In this document: positions 42,220 to 53,607 of the stretch, piece after piece
Layout: the number at the start of each line of letters is the position of its first letter
Numbering within the stretch: position 1 is the first letter of the stretch
Source: Symbiodinium microadriaticum
Taxonomy: Eukaryota > Sar > Dinophyceae > Suessiales > Symbiodiniaceae
DNA: 64,000 bases
Reading direction: 5' to 3'
Assembly (NCBI GenBank): GCA_001939145.1
Contig: LSRX01000471.1
Location: forward strand, 214,305 to 278,304
Notes under the pieces: model-generated
Database searches by the model: none
Told to the model about the DNA's origin: nothing
Seen by the model: only the letters and a program-made list of their open reading frames with translations
Position numbers and translations under genes: made by a program

Positions 42220-42285
42220 TCAGGCCAGACCGCCCAGGGCTTGGAAAAATTGCTCCCTGAGCGCCGTGTCGTCTTGCACTCGCTC
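42220..42285 (-). CDS. candidate terminal exon, unknown protein
   Basis: CTCTCGCAG|GAG is followed by ERVQDDTALREQFFQALGGL, then A and a TGA stop, on the minus strand. The reading is strongly protein-like and helical, and the acceptor is good. It would be the C-terminus of a gene lying further right. Its stop lies about 9 bases from a family 1 element, which could then be in the 3' UTR. Confidence 0.55.
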   Translation of the reverse strand, partial: ERVQDDTALREQFFQALGGLA

Positions 42286-42714
42286 CTGCGAGAGTGGGGG
42301 GCCAGAGGGTTCCGACAAGAAGGGTCCCCAAAAGAGTTCCTACAGAGGGTCTAAATGGCTTCTAGGGGAAGGGTTCGGAGAGGATAAGGGGTTTAGGGTT
42401 TACTGTCTAGGGCTTTAGGATCTAGGGCTGAAAGTTTCGGGGTTAGGGTTCAGGGTTTTTAGGCCTGAAAAAGTTCTAGTAAAGCTCGCATAAGCAGGGC
42501 TCCTAAAGACTCACAAAAGGGCTAATAAATAAGGCTCTCGGTGGGGTTCGGTTTGGCTTAAAGCTCAGAGCCTGTGGGTTACAGGGTCAAGGCATGAATA
42601 ATCGACTCTTTGGGCTTCTGTCTGAAGGATAGCTTAGCTTCCTATATACTCACCTGCAAGGGGTATGATATGCTTAGGGTTAGGGTTTAGGGGTGTGCCG
42701 GATTTCCATGATGT

Positions 42715-42910
42715 GTGGAGTTTGTATCAATCAAGGCTAAAAGGAAACCTATTTCTCTGCGTTTCTGGGCTTTCTCCGTGCTAAATCCATCTCCCCGTCT
42801 GCCTGAACAACCCCGCTCCCCAACGCAACTAGAACTCCTCGCCACGGTAGATGCTAACTTGGCCGGCGGATTTTTGACGCTGCTTTCGCTGCAGACGCGG
42901 ATCCTGGAGA
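42715..42910. CDS. coding-like island, strand unresolved
   Basis: Plus reads LELLATVDANLAGGFLTLLS then LQTRILERTVRI, ending at a consensus ATC|GTAAG donor. Minus, after CTCTCCAG|G, reads RVCSESSVKNPPAKLAST. The plus donor is the best argument for a plus-strand exon in this part of the window. Confidence 0.35.
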
Positions 42911-43015
42911 GGACCGTCCGAATCGTAAGATGTGCTTGGAGTTTAGGGCTGAGGGTCCAGATTGTGATTTCCCCTTTCTTGCCACGCATGCCTGCCTTTC
43001 GTGGGTCAATCCTAG

Positions 43016-43111
43016 GTAGTTGTCGAAATTAGGGTCCCCTTTAAGGTTCATGATGTAAGGATGACGCAATATTCGGGGGACCTGAAAGGGGACTCTGATT
43101 TAGAGAACTAC
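43016..43111. mobile_element. MITE-like hairpin, family 2 copy b
   Basis: GTAGTTGTCGAAATTAGGGT left end, GACTCTGATTTAGAGAACTAC-type right end. Confidence 0.75.
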
Positions 43112-43442
43112 CCAAATGGTACCCTTCCTTATTGTAGGCCCCTATAGTACCTGGGCCTCCTTCATCCGTATAACATGGGTGCAACGGAGGCATCAACCGG
43201 GACCCGTAATACAGACGCCTGAAAAACTATGGTTATATATAGATATACACATACCCTAGACCATAAACCCTGTAAGTATAGTCGAGCAAGCATATAGTGT
43301 AAAAGAGAACAAGGAAGCCGAATCCATTATTATAATGCACCCGGCTGCTATATTCGACACAAAGCTCTCGGCCTCGTTTCTTAAATCCTCAACACTTGCA
43401 ATCCCTGCAAACCCCACTGCTCATGCCTTCAACAGGTGGCTC

Positions 43443-43495
43443 GTTCTCTAAAGAAGTTAGGGTCCCTTCTTAAGCGGTTCCTTTCGGGGATCTAC
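43443..43495. mobile_element. MITE-like family 2, left half
   Basis: GTTCTCTAAAGAAGTTAGGG then TCCCTTCTT, without a right end. Confidence 0.55.
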
Positions 43496-43509
43496 TACTT
43501 CTTTTTTTG

Positions 43510-43582
43510 GGGGGGGACTTTTTATAGCTATAGTATAATGTACCCCAAACACCTATTCTAATGATTCAGGCCTCTATATTAA
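43510..43582. mobile_element. family 8 repeat, reverse orientation
   Basis: Ends ATTCTAATGATTCAGGCCTC, the complement of the family 8 left end. Confidence 0.5.
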
Positions 43583-43874
43583 TTCTATACCGCCGTCGTT
43601 TCGAGCGCCGTACTCGTTGGTAGGGTCACAACAGACACTCGAAGCTAGAGTACCGCCTATGAAGTCCAACAAGCGTTACACAGCCCCAAAACCTCTATGA
43701 ATCCCCATCATACAGAAAACCTTGCCTGAAAGCTCCAAGACCCCAATGACCTAAACCTTGAAACCTGAATCCTCAACCCGGCAGCCTAAGCCCGAAACGC
43801 CAATCCCCAGTAGCCCAATGAACCCTAAATCCTAAAGCCTAAACCCGAATCCATCATAACTTCCTAAGCCCGAA

Positions 43875-43940
43875 AGCTTAAATTAGGGTCCCTTTTACTA
43901 TTCTGGGGACCGAAGAAGGGACCCTGATTTAGAGAACTAT
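43875..43940. mobile_element. MITE-like hairpin, family 2 copy c (short)
   Basis: AAATTAGGGTCCC and GGGACCCTGATTTAGAGAAC enclose only about 20 bases; the most compact copy. Confidence 0.75.
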
Positions 43941-44290
43941 GTTTTGAATGAAGGCCCGGATCCGTGAGTGACTTGTAGGCTTGAGAGATCTCCATCCACC
44001 GCCTTGCTTGGCCGGCTGTGGCTCAAATCACAACGGAGGGCTCCAGGGGGTTTTAGGGCTTATAGGAGTAGTTATAGGGTTTAGGGTTCAGGAGTTTAGG
44101 GTTTACGGTTTACGGCTTCAAAAACATGTTAAATGCAAGCTTATGGGTATTTTAGCGTTTGTAGCAAGGCTTCGTACAGTTTTTCGGATAAGTTAATGTC
44201 CGCGGGTCATAACCTGCCACAGTTTGATGGTATGCATACGCTCTGAAACCCTTGCAGGAATGATATATTGCCAGCTGTTCACTGAACCGT

Positions 44291-44349
44291 ACCCATAGGC
44301 TCCTAAGTAGTGCCTACCACAAAAAGGAACTCCTTACGAGCCTATGGGG
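44291..44349. mobile_element. family 5 hairpin, short copy
   Basis: CCCATAGGCTCCTAAGTAGT and complementary CTTACGAGCCTATGGG around a CACAAAAAGGAAC core. Longer relatives are at 47983-48073 and 53909-54063. Confidence 0.7.
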
Positions 44350-44739
44350 AAGGTGGCTTCAGGTTTCCCTACTCAAACCAAAGACTCTCTAAGCTTGACA
44401 TCTTCGGGAGCCCGATCTCGTGCTGATGTCTCCAACCGCGAGGGTTTAGGGTTTAGGGTTTAAGGTTTAGGGTTTAGGACAAACGGCTGAAGAGCTTCAA
44501 ACCGTAAAGCCTAAACCTTATGTGTAGGGGATATAGGGGCTAAGGATTTGCAGCAGTTCAGCTTTTCGAGTGTCGTGCGTGCCTACACCAAGCCGTTTCG
44601 GGTAACCCTAAATCTCGCTGACCCTGAAAGCCTAAACCTTGAGACCTCAGTCCCCTAAACCCTGAACCTTCTTAACGATGTCTGAAACTCTGCAACCCTG
44701 CGGCCGAAGCTTCGACAACTTCGTGGTTCAGGCTTCCGC

Positions 44740-44870
44740 TTCAGGGGTTCAGGGTCTAGGGGTCAAGGGTTTATAGGGCTCAGGGTTTAGAGGTAGGGTT
44801 CAGGGATCAGGGTTTGGGGTTTGGGGCTTAGGGCTTAGGGTTTGAGAGTTAAGGCTTAGAGGAATAGGGT
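44740..44870 (+). repeat. TTTAGGG telomere-like block
   Basis: Decayed array beside the downstream side of the second J-domain exon. Confidence 0.8.
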
Positions 44871-44953
44871 AGTAAAGCTGCGAACTGGCATTCAAAATAT
44901 ACCTTATTAGCCTACCATGACTAACCTGTTTGGAGGGCCCTACAGAACAAGGC

Positions 44954-45036
44954 CGAAGCTGCTCTTGGGCATCCTCAGCATCGCTGATGTCCGGGTGGTC
45001 CACGCGTGCACGGGCGCGATAAGCTGCCCGAATCTC
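44954..45036 (-). CDS. J-domain exon 2 (helix II, HPD, start of helix III)
   Basis: After ATGTTGCAG|GAG the minus strand reads EIRAAYRARARVDHPDISDA then EDAQEQL. This is J-domain helix II with the invariant HPD loop, which stimulates Hsp70 ATPase. With exon 1 ending STEE it makes the canonical STEEEIR-AYR. Helix III continues in an exon I could not find; the donor is probably CTTCG|GCC. Whether this is a full co-chaperone or a short J-protein is unknown. Confidence 0.85.
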
Positions 45037-45533
45037 CTGCAACATGTTATAGTGTATTTAAAAGCATCAGGAACGCTATGGCACACCATTAGTCACTAGT
45101 CAGTCTGCAACCCCCCCCCCATATTACACACCGGAAGTGCCCGAGCTGCTGAAGCCGCAAGCCCTGAAGACCTATTTAAGGAGGGTAGAGGGGTTGCATA
45201 CTGTGAGTAAGCATAAGGAACCCGCCTAAATCCCAAACTGCAGACATACTCTAAACCCTCAGCTTTGAATCCTCGACCTTATAAATCCCAAAACAACACC
45301 CTCAACGTTTACACCTCAAGCCCAACCTTTATCCCTAGACCACTTTGGTGCTACCCCCTGGAGAAGCCCTACATGCTAAATATGTTAGGATCCCTAAACC
45401 TTACACCCCAAACCTTAAGCCCCAAACCCTGATCCCCAAACCCTATACCCTAAACCCTAAACCCCCATAGCACCCTAAACCCTAAACTTAAGGCCCCGGA
45501 AGGGGCCGCTTGAGTTCGAGAAACTGCGGGCTC

Positions 45534-45594
45534 CTCCTCCGTGCTCCCGGGGTCCACCCCCAGGATCTCGTAGGGATCCTCGCGCATCGCATTG
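45534..45594 (-). CDS. J-domain exon 1 (helix I)
   Basis: Reads MREDPYEILGVDPGSTEE, the classic D-P-Y-E-I-L-G-V start of a J domain. Alignment to the fixed spacing between LGV and EIR places the exon end at GAG|GAGCCC, so the intron starts with GA (or slides within a GAG direct repeat shared with the acceptor side); no GT donor fits. The Met may be internal; an upstream candidate exon at about 45800-45917 could supply an N-terminal extension. Confidence 0.85.
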
Positions 45595-45799
45595 CTTGCA
45601 AAATTCCCAGCACCCCTTGTGGTTAACGGTTCAGAGAAAAATTTGAACACCTTGAGGAGTTTAGGCTTTAGGGCTTGAGTGAAGTGCTACCGCAGCTACA
45701 CCGAAAACCCATGCGACCCCCCATCAGTCAATCTCTGAACCCGGAACCCTAAACCCTAAACCCTTATATAACCCCTGCACGCTGAGCCCTGAACCGTGC

Positions 45800-45917
45800 C
45801 CGGTCCTTTAATTCCTCCTTCATGGGTCTCTGCCAGGCCAAAGTGCGGAATCGTGTCCAATCGCTGCCGGACTTAGCTTGCGGCCAGCGCGAGCCGCGGC
45901 TGAAATCAGAGCTGCAC
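45800..45917 (-). CDS. candidate exon upstream of the J domain
   Basis: GCGTTCCAG|GTG is followed by CSSDFSRGSRWPQAKSGSDW then TRFRTLAWQRPMKEELKD, or in another frame by AALISAAARAGRKLSPAAIG. The first frame runs longer and keeps open into KDRARFR. It could encode the N-terminal part of the J-protein, but no join can be proved. Confidence 0.4.
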
Positions 45918-47254
45918 CTGGAACGCTAAAAATAGGGGCCTCCACAGTTGGAGTTGGGCTTCAGGGATTCCTTTAGAGGGTTTTAGGGTTTAGGATTACT
46001 ACAGGGGCCTTCATGGTTAGAAAAACTCTTTCAAGGATCAGGAACTCCAAATTCAGGGCTCTTCATCTCTAAATCCTGTATACAGAGTATACAACCCAAC
46101 CAGAGCGCCTATTGCAATAAAGGTTGAGGGCTCCCTAAGCCCTATTCTGAAAAAAACAATCGGCTGGGGTGCGCTTTTGGGAGTCTTATCGTTCAGAATT
46201 ACCTCGCTTCGGTTTTGCCTTGAGTTGGGTGCTAGGGCGTTGGGCCAGGTATAGGGTATCAGGATTTTGAGGTGAGTTTTTGGCCCTGGGCCATCTGGGT
46301 TTCGATTAGGGCTTGAGTAAGGATAAAAGCAACCGCTGCAGTCTTGCTTAGTATTATGGTAGCCTTATACACACTGTAGGGCGTAGAGAGATGTCAATAC
46401 CCCATCTATCTTGCTATCTCAGGAAACTATAATCAAGAGCCCTGAACCCTAAACCCTAAACCCTCAAGGGGTATAGGTTCTTTAGGGGCTCGGAAAGATG
46501 TTTGGGGAAGGGAGGACTAAGGCGCCTTTACATGGCAAAGGCTTTGGTGGCTCGAGAAATTTCACTTGGCGGCTTTCCCTCAAAGGCTCCTTGTACCCCA
46601 AGGGTGCCCTTAAGGACTCCTTTCAGGATCCCTTTCAGGATCGCTTTAAGGCCATATTATGGGTTTAGGGTTTACGGCAAAATCACGGGTTTAGGGTTTA
46701 AGGCTATATTATGGGTTTATGGGTTTATAGGGCTTAGGGTTTAAGGCTCCACGTAGCCGAAGTATGTACCATGCAGGTACATGGAGACTTAGGGCGTGAG
46801 AATTCGGATCGGGGCTTTCTGGAGTACGCATGTTACAGTATAAGCATGACAAGGAACCCAGAGGATACTTTGGTTTTGAACTAAAAAACAGACATGATAA
46901 GGAACCCGGAGGAATAATTTTGGTAATTATGTCGGCTTCTAGAGTAGCCTTACGCCCTGATTCGCAAGCCATATGCACCCACAACGCCCCCATAAAACCC
47001 TTAATAAGAGGAACCCCAAAATAAGCCCTTGGGGTTGTTCACCGAAAGATCCGGCTCAGTTCTCTCTAAGGCTGAACCCGATGTGCGGCGCCTCTTGCCG
47101 GGCTTGCCCTCTTAGTATCAAGCCCTCAATAGTTCGAACAGGGTGTTGGGCAATAGGACGGTATCGTTTAGCCTCCCACTTGCGTCGGTCATTCAAACGG
47201 CTGTGGACTTGTTCATGGTTCAATTAGATTCAAACATAGTCTAACCGGTATGCG

Positions 47255-47780
47255 TTGCTGTATCTGGCTAGTGCCTCAAAAAATGGAAAAAGGTTCTGTG
47301 GGATATGCTGCTACAATACGAGTCTCAATAATAGGAACCCTGTTGTGAGGTTTGATCCCATTGTACACTATACAGAGAGGGCTTCGGCATGTGCCCTCAT
47401 AGGTGCCCCAAATTCAATCTGCCTCCACACCTGTCGATTCGGACGTTACGTCGGTGCTGGGGGCTTCGGGATTGCACCATGTCAGAACCTCTGTAACAGA
47501 AGCCCGGCACCCCAAGACCTATACCAAAAGCACACCGTTCAAAACTTTGCGCAGTGGCAAATGATGCTTCCGAAAGTGCAAAAAGCTACCAAGCTGTCGA
47601 TCCATTTCGATGGTCTCCATCATTTCAACACATCCCGTCCCTCATAGCAAGCAAAGTACGGACTCTTCCAAACACTATGAGAGCACGCTTCCTGCTTGAG
47701 TCAAGCCACACAAACGTCACGGAAGATGCGGCGCAAAGCAGCAGAAGGCCAGGCAGTACCAGGCCTCGCCCTCTGTAGCT
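47255..47780. other. unique DNA with overlapping open frames
   Basis: Plus-strand frames of 130 and 74 codons overlap here in an area poor in telomere-like repeats. Composition is unremarkable and there is no domain. A gene is possible, but I could not find splice-bounded exons. Confidence 0.25.
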
Positions 47781-47859
47781 GTCCGTCATTTCTGCTGGAT
47801 GTCACAGGCGGAAAAAATGGCAGCAGAAATCCCAGCAACCCTCAACCCTCTAAATCCTA

Positions 47860-47982
47860 ATCACCGTGCCGGGCCGAAGAATTTTCTTGCTGAGGACCTC
47901 TGGAGGTTTGCAGTCTTTGGTCTGCCTTGGAACTTCGGTGCTCCTGATAATCTTGAGACTGGAAGCAGCCCTGATGTCTCTG
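47860..47982. CDS. coding-like island, strand unresolved
   Basis: Plus reads NFLAEDLWRFAVFGLPWNFG then APDNLETGSSPDVSG; minus is also open with several AG|G sites. The plus reading has the better folded-protein look. It abuts a family 5 element. Confidence 0.3.
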
Positions 47983-48073
47983 GCCATAAGACTCCTAAGT
48001 AGTTCCATTTTGTGGTTTATATTTAGACTCCTCTAAGGAACCCAAAAAGGAACTACTGAGGAGCCTATGGGTG
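47983..48073. mobile_element. family 5 hairpin
   Basis: GGCCATAAGACTCCTAAGTA left, GGAACTACTGAGGAGCCTAT right, inverted repeats around TTTGTGGTTTATATTTAGAC. Confidence 0.75.
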
Positions 48074-48154
48074 GCCCCTGAAACAATAAGCCCTGAACTG
48101 CTTGTCACTTCGAGCCCAGCCGACAGCGTCCAGTATGACAGGCCTCCTCAAGCT

Positions 48155-48257
48155 AGGGTTGATGGTATACATCCTGCATTACCCATCATACGGAATATAC
48201 CATAATTACCATGGTTTAGGGTTCTTAAGGTAATGCAGGATTTATATCATCAACCGT
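48155..48257. mobile_element. MITE-like hairpin, family 1 copy e (reverse orientation)
   Basis: GGTTGATGGTATACATCCTG left; GGATTTATATCATCAACCGT right; core complement of copy a. Confidence 0.85.
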
Positions 48258-48529
48258 AGGGTTGGCTTCAGGCTTCACGGATGTTTCGGGTGTTGGGGCT
48301 CAGGGTTTAGGGCTTAGGCCTCTCCCGAGCAAGAACTGCATGGTTCGGTTTGACGAGGTGGGATTTTCAGAGAATTAGGCTTCCCTTTTCGCAGGTGCTC
48401 TCAGACTACGGCGTAGAATTTAGGGACTATTTCGCGAATGATTGCACTACCAACCGTTCCAAGATTACTACGTGCACCAGAACAGAATAAACTCGGAACC
48501 GGAGCGCTGAAACACCAAGCCCCCACGTC

Positions 48530-48608
48530 ACGGTTCTGAGGCGGACACCTCCCATTTCACGCGATATGGGCAGGTCCTGGTGGGTCAGGGAGCAGTTGCC
48601 GTCTCGAA
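48530..48608 (-). CDS. candidate exon, unknown protein
   Basis: A (GT)n tract ends in GTGTAG|TTC on the minus strand, followed by RDGNCSLTHQDLPISREMGG then VRLRTVTWG. The microsatellite would serve as a pyrimidine-poor, unusual acceptor region. Frame is protein-like; family unknown. Confidence 0.35.
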
Positions 48609-48680
48609 CTACACACACACACACACACGCACAGGAGTGCAAATGACAAACGTACATATGTGTTTATGTGTATAGATGTG

Positions 48681-48806
48681 TATACATACATACATACATG
48701 CATACATACATACATACATACATACATACAGACATACATACATACATACATACATACAAACATACANCATACATACATACATACATACATACAAACATAC
48801 AAACAT
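48681..48806. repeat. (CATA)n microsatellite containing one N
   Basis: About thirty tetramers with CAGA and CAAA variants. A single N at about 48767 interrupts the unit, probably a consensus failure. Confidence 0.95.
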
Positions 48807-49839
48807 GCTTACATCTATATCTTTACCTGTATATCTAGATCTGCATCTATATCTATATCCATATCTATATCAATCTAGTTTTATATACTTACATACATTT
48901 AAAGATGCCTCCGAGAAAACCTTGTTTAGGCTGCAAGAACCTGAAAGTCTAGGTTGCAATCTTCCCCAAAACACACAGCCCCCTGTACTAAGCCCCAGAA
49001 ACCCTACCCTAAAGATCTCAAGCCCATGTAGAGCCCTGAATTTGACAACGCCACCGATCAGAAATCCCCATGTTCCGTCCTGACATCCGTCTTGAAGATG
49101 CGCCTGGGCGGAGCAGGGGCCTACACCCAGAGGATGCCGGATCGATCTGGTTTGGTTAAGGTTTAGGGTCTCGGTCTTCAAGCCCCGATTTGGGGGGTTT
49201 CCGAACACAAGGGACCCCAGTATAGTACGTACCCTGAATAGTAGGATCCTTATTATAAGGACACCAAATTAAGGTACCCCTTATTTTCGGAAACTCCCAT
49301 TTAAGGGCTCGGTTTAGTGATTTTTGGCCGAAACTCGGAAGGTGAAGGTTTAGGGTTCTGAGGCCTTGAAGCCCCCCGATTTAGCTGTCCGTTTACGGGC
49401 TCCGATGTCCGAGATTAAAGCAGTAGGGCTTCCACCCCGAATTGGGGATAGGCATGCAGGATCGGCCTTCGAACCCTACGTCAGGGTTCAGGTCTTTCAG
49501 GGCTTAGGGTGGTTAGGGCGGCTGCAGCTTCAAAACCTACTGGGAAAATCCTAAACCCCCAAACCCGAAACCGCTTCAGGCTTCAAAGTCAAACCATGAG
49601 ACCGCATGCCCAGGAACCAACATCAGCTCACCAAAGGAACCGACTCTTACTTAACACGATTCAACAACCCCAAAGTGACAGCATGTAAGAAAGCCACAGA
49701 AAACAGTCAACACCCGGGCTAAACAGTAATAGTTGAGCCCTAAAAGCCCCCAAATTTCTAACCCGCTCCCTGCACCCTGCAGCTGAAATCCCTATGCGCC
49801 TATGTGCGCTACCCCAAACCCCCAACCCTTCCAGAAACC

Positions 49840-49980
49840 CTAAATACTAAACCCAAAACTTGCCCTAAACCCTCAACCCTAAACCCTAAACCCTGGACTT
49901 GCCCTAAACTTTAAACCCTAAACCCCAAACCCCAAACCCTAAACCCCAGACTTGCCCTAAACGCCCTAAACCTTTACTGA
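49840..49980 (+). repeat. CCCTAAA block with a repeated longer unit
   Basis: CCCTAAACCC arrays in which GACTTGCCCTAAAC occurs three times, another sign of segmental duplication of decayed heptamers. Confidence 0.9.
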
Positions 49981-49994
49981 GTCCTTCAACAGCC

Positions 49995-50063
49995 CTGGAG
50001 GTTCTCTCGACGCTGGGATTCCTGCGCTTTCGCCGCAGCCCGTAGGGTCGTCGACGGAGCCAT
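49995..50063 (-). CDS. candidate start exon, unknown protein
   Basis: The minus strand gives ATG after CCTGCCTGCA and reads MAPSTTLRAAAKAQESQRRE then NLQ, ending at CAG|GGCTGTTG (a GC donor if one more G is exonic). It sits exactly between CCCTAAA and TTTAGGG blocks. Ala-, Gln- and Arg-rich, helical. No family recognised. Confidence 0.5.
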
Positions 50064-50084
50064 TGCAGGCAGGGGTGTTTTTCT

Positions 50085-50400
50085 AGGCTTTAGGTATGGG
50101 GTTTATGGGCTTAGGGGTTTAGGGCCGTTTAGGCGTTTAGGGTCTTAGGCTTTAGGTTTAGGTATAGGGTGTATAAGGGTTTGTAAGAGTTTAGGTATAA
50201 GTTACAAGTGTACTGCAGGGCTAAGGAGTGAAGCGCTTTGGTCTAGGCGTACGTTTTTTTGGCATAGGGCCTGCTCCGGGGTTTAGGACTTAGGGTTTGG
50301 GGTAGAGGGCTTTAGGGTTTGGGGTTTAGGACTTTAGGGGTCTAGAGGTTTGGGGGTTTAGGGTTTAGGGTTTTAGGAGTTTGGGGTTTAGGGTTTCGCA
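50085..50400 (+). repeat. TTTAGGG telomere-like block
   Basis: Long degenerate array forming the other half of the inverted pair around 49995-50063. Confidence 0.9.
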
Positions 50401-51225
50401 CAGACCCGAAGTTGCAGGGCAAGTTTAGGCCGAACCGTAAAGGGGCGCCAATGACCACACCAGGTGGGGCCTTGTGATGTATCACAGTACACAGATGTAA
50501 GGACTACGAGGGGATCGGGTTTCGTTCTACCCTCTACCGTAAACCCTAAACCTGAACCCTAAACTCTAAATGCCTCAAACCCTGAACCTTTATATTGAAC
50601 ACTGAGGTTGTGGACCTTCTCACGAAAGCTGAGATCACAAATATCCGGCAGCATGCGATCGGGTTCATGCTTGAGGTTTCTGACTTTTCTGGCTTATGGT
50701 TAGGGATTACTGGCTGGGACTTGGGGTGTAGGTGTAAAATTTTCGGCTATGGTTTTGAGGTTGGGGTTTAGGGCTTTAGGGCTTGTGGTTTGGAGCCTCT
50801 GTGATCTCAGATCTCGGTCCGCTAGTTTGCGAACACGCTTTTAACGGTCAAGATCTTAAGGGTGCTTCTTACGGTCTCTTGAGGGTATATGATTGAGTGT
50901 TCAGGGCTTGGCCTTTAGTGAAGCTCCGTCTCAGTCGCCTTCTTCTTCTCTGGAAGCTTACTTGCAGGACTCGCACACGTACCTTAAACTTCATCTGGGT
51001 GAGGTCCTAATGCGAACCCTATTATGGAAATCATGGGGGGGGGCTCTACCAAACGGAAATAATAATAGGCGTCGTTTAAGTCAAGTGCGGAGCATCCAAA
51101 ATTGCATTTCCCGAACTGTTGGTCCGACTTCTACGTACTTCGCGGCGGGGGGTCCTTGAATTGGGGAGTCTTCTACATACGGTAACGGAGGCTAGTAGTT
51201 CCTAAACCAGAGTCCCTCAACCAAA

Positions 51226-51284
51226 AAAAAATAAATAAATAAATAAATATATATATATATATATATATATACATACATACATAG
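51226..51284. repeat. compound (AAAT)n(AT)n(ACAT)n microsatellite
   Basis: Three simple motifs follow one another without interruption. Confidence 0.95.
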
Positions 51285-51489
51285 CGTTGAAATCGACTTG
51301 CACTGGATATCTTCCAAGCCGAAGCCCTTGCAAGCAGTAATTGCAGGTGCAGGCTGCAGGACCTCAGAGAAAGAAAAGGCGTGGGTGTGGGCTTTAGGTT
51401 TTAGGGTTTGGAGTTTCAGGGTCAATCTAAACCCTATAAACCCTAAACGCTTTAGGCTTCTGGGAAAGGGCCTTTAGCGTTGAGGCAGG

Positions 51490-51680
51490 GCCTCGGGGCG
51501 CCCCTCGTAACCGATCTTTTCCGGCACGAGCCAGACATGCACATTCCAGCGGGCTCATAGGCGCCGCTTTCAAGCGCGAGTGTGCAAGGAAAGCAGTAGC
51601 TGTGTTAATGCTGTCATTGAAGTCCAGAAGGCTCCCCAGGAAGCCCTGAATAACAAGGGTACCCTTCTCCACCTCAAAAT
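51490..51680 (-). CDS. exon of a well-structured unknown protein
   Basis: After TTTTGAG|GTG the minus strand reads EKGTLVIQGFLGSLLDFNDS, then INTATAFLAHSRLKAAPMSP and LECACLARAGKDRLRG. It is over 55 residues of balanced, helix-forming sequence with no repeat-derived residues, so a real exon is likely. It ends somewhere before CTTTAGGGTTTATAGGG repeats. No domain is recognised. Confidence 0.6.
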
Positions 51681-52519
51681 ACTCAAGTGACGGTATCAGC
51701 GTATCTTAAACCCTAAGGCCCGAAGGCATATACACCCGATATGCGAACATCCCACTACTGGGGAGCCTAGAAGCCCATGCCCCTTTCGGCCATGGATGCA
51801 ACGAGTGGATGGACCCCGGATGAGGTGTTGTTTCTGCCAGATAAGCCCATCAGCTTCAAGAAGGCTTCTCGCATAATGCGCTTAGGATGACTGGCTTGGG
51901 TTGAGGGCTTCTGGGTTGAATCGTGAGTCTTGGAGTTGATGTTCTAAGGCCTCTGCCGGGGTCCTTTCAGGAGGCAGTGCCTCAGCCTAGGCACGCACGA
52001 TCACACGAGGTGCTAGGACACGGTTGTTCACCTTAGGATCGACGACCCGGTCAACCCCAACCTAGAATCTGAAACCCTTAACCCTGAAGTCTCAAACAAT
52101 GCCTAAACCAAGACATCAGAATGCGGACGGTTGTTCCTCTCAACGCATGTCTGCACAATGAGGGCAGTGCTCCCGAAAGCTCAAACCATTCATTTGATAC
52201 AGCTCCGCTAGAGTTCTATACCAGAGAATTTTGGGAATATTGGAGGACCTACAAGACCCCGAACAAGTCCCTCATCCTTTTCGTCACGTAGTCGCTTAAA
52301 AGCAGCTTCAAAGATAAGGAGGGTTTGAATTGGGGCTCAGGGTTAATTTTGCAGGGAATGCTAGTATAAACTCGAAATCATAAGATTCTCATTGCAAAGG
52401 CTCGCAAAAAGCATGCTGCCTAGTCCTGACAAGCCACACCCTAAACCCCAAACCCTACCTTGACCCCAATTTACCTAGCTCTTGGCGGACTTTTATACGG
52501 CTTATGCAAGGAAATCATG

Positions 52520-52679
52520 TAAGGAGCCCTGAAAATTGAAAAGGTAGGTCCAGCTGGTCTTTCTCAGCTGCCAGGTTGCATAGACAGGGTATGCCATGGG
52601 ATGGTAGCCGAGGAAGGACGTCTCGCGAGACATTGGATACCTGCCGCAAGCATGTTGGCTTATTACCCAACACATGGCC
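52520..52679 (-). CDS. candidate exon, unknown protein
   Basis: AGTGTTCAG|G is followed by GHVLGNKPTCLRQVSNVSRD then VLPRLPSHGIPCLCNLAAEK and DQLDLPF. An overlapping frame is also open, but this one has the clearer acceptor and a folded-protein composition with several Cys. Confidence 0.45.
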
Positions 52680-53289
52680 CTGAACACTTTCGATAGCTTC
52701 ACTCTGTGCTATCACGAGACTGTGGACAAGGATGCCCCTCAAGTGCAAGCCCATACATGTATACATACATCCATCCGTACATACATACCATTACATACGG
52801 ACACGGACTTGTTGCTTTTGTGTGTGTGTGCGCATATGTGCATGCACGGGCGGGCGTATGCATCGTGTGTATGCCTAGTTGCACAAGTTTCCCACGCGGA
52901 GGAATGCAATAGTGTAGACTGAAGGTATCATACTGCATCATGATGGAATCTAGCGGTCCATGTTGATGTTGGCAGCAGGAACAGTTGAAGACATCGAACG
53001 AGATGCGACGCACATGCACCGATCTGAATCTGTCACACGGGCCGACATGCTAAGCGCCGATATATACGAGGGAATCATATTGGGAATCAGTAGGGCGAGG
53101 GCTTATCAAGGACGACAGCTACGAAAATTCCTTCACAAACTTGTAACCCTTCAACCCCCAAACCCATGTAGAAACTAGGCAATCCCAGAACCTGCACCAA
53201 AAGACTTCACTCCAGAACACCATTATGTATCTTATGGTAAGACTATACAACGATGCAAAAGAGCTACAACATCCACACACCTAAATCCT

Positions 53290-53520
53290 ACTGACTTTAA
53301 CCCTAAACCCTAATCTCCCTAAACCATCAAGCCTAAGCCCTGAAAGCCCTAACGAAGCTAAAACGTACCCTGAACCCTAAACCCTAAAACCCTAAAGCCC
53401 TAAACCCTAAACTCTATAAGCCCTATAAACCCCAAGACCCTAAAACCCTAAAGCCCTAAACCCTAAACTCTATAAGCCCTATAAACCCCAAGACCCTAAA
53501 ACCCTAAAACCCTAAACCCA
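53290..53520 (+). repeat. CCCTAAA block with a 70-base tandem duplication
   Basis: The segment running from CCCTAAAACCCTAAAGCCC through CTCTATAAGCCCTATAAACC is present twice in tandem (about 53380-53510). Confidence 0.9.
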
Positions 53521-53521
53521 G

Positions 53522-53591
53522 TGCCCCACTCCCACTCCGAGTTCTTTTTCTGCTCTGAGGCTCCGCACACGACTTGCGGGAGAGCTCGCGC
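53522..53591 (-). CDS. candidate exon, strongly basic unknown protein
   Basis: TCTCCGCAG|G precedes RRELSRKSCAEPQSRKRTRS then GSGAL. SRKRTR resembles a nuclear localisation signal. It is bounded by CCCTAAA and TTTAGGG blocks in the usual arrangement. Confidence 0.45.
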
Positions 53592-53607
53592 CTGCGGAGA
53601 ACTGTAG

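Noticed and set aside
6848-48767. Single N bases at about 6848, 19175, 31813 and 48767 as biological signals
   Set aside because: They look like consensus gaps, mostly beside homopolymers or simple repeats.
48676-49083. CRISPR-like regular repeat
   Set aside because: It is a pure CATA microsatellite without spacers.
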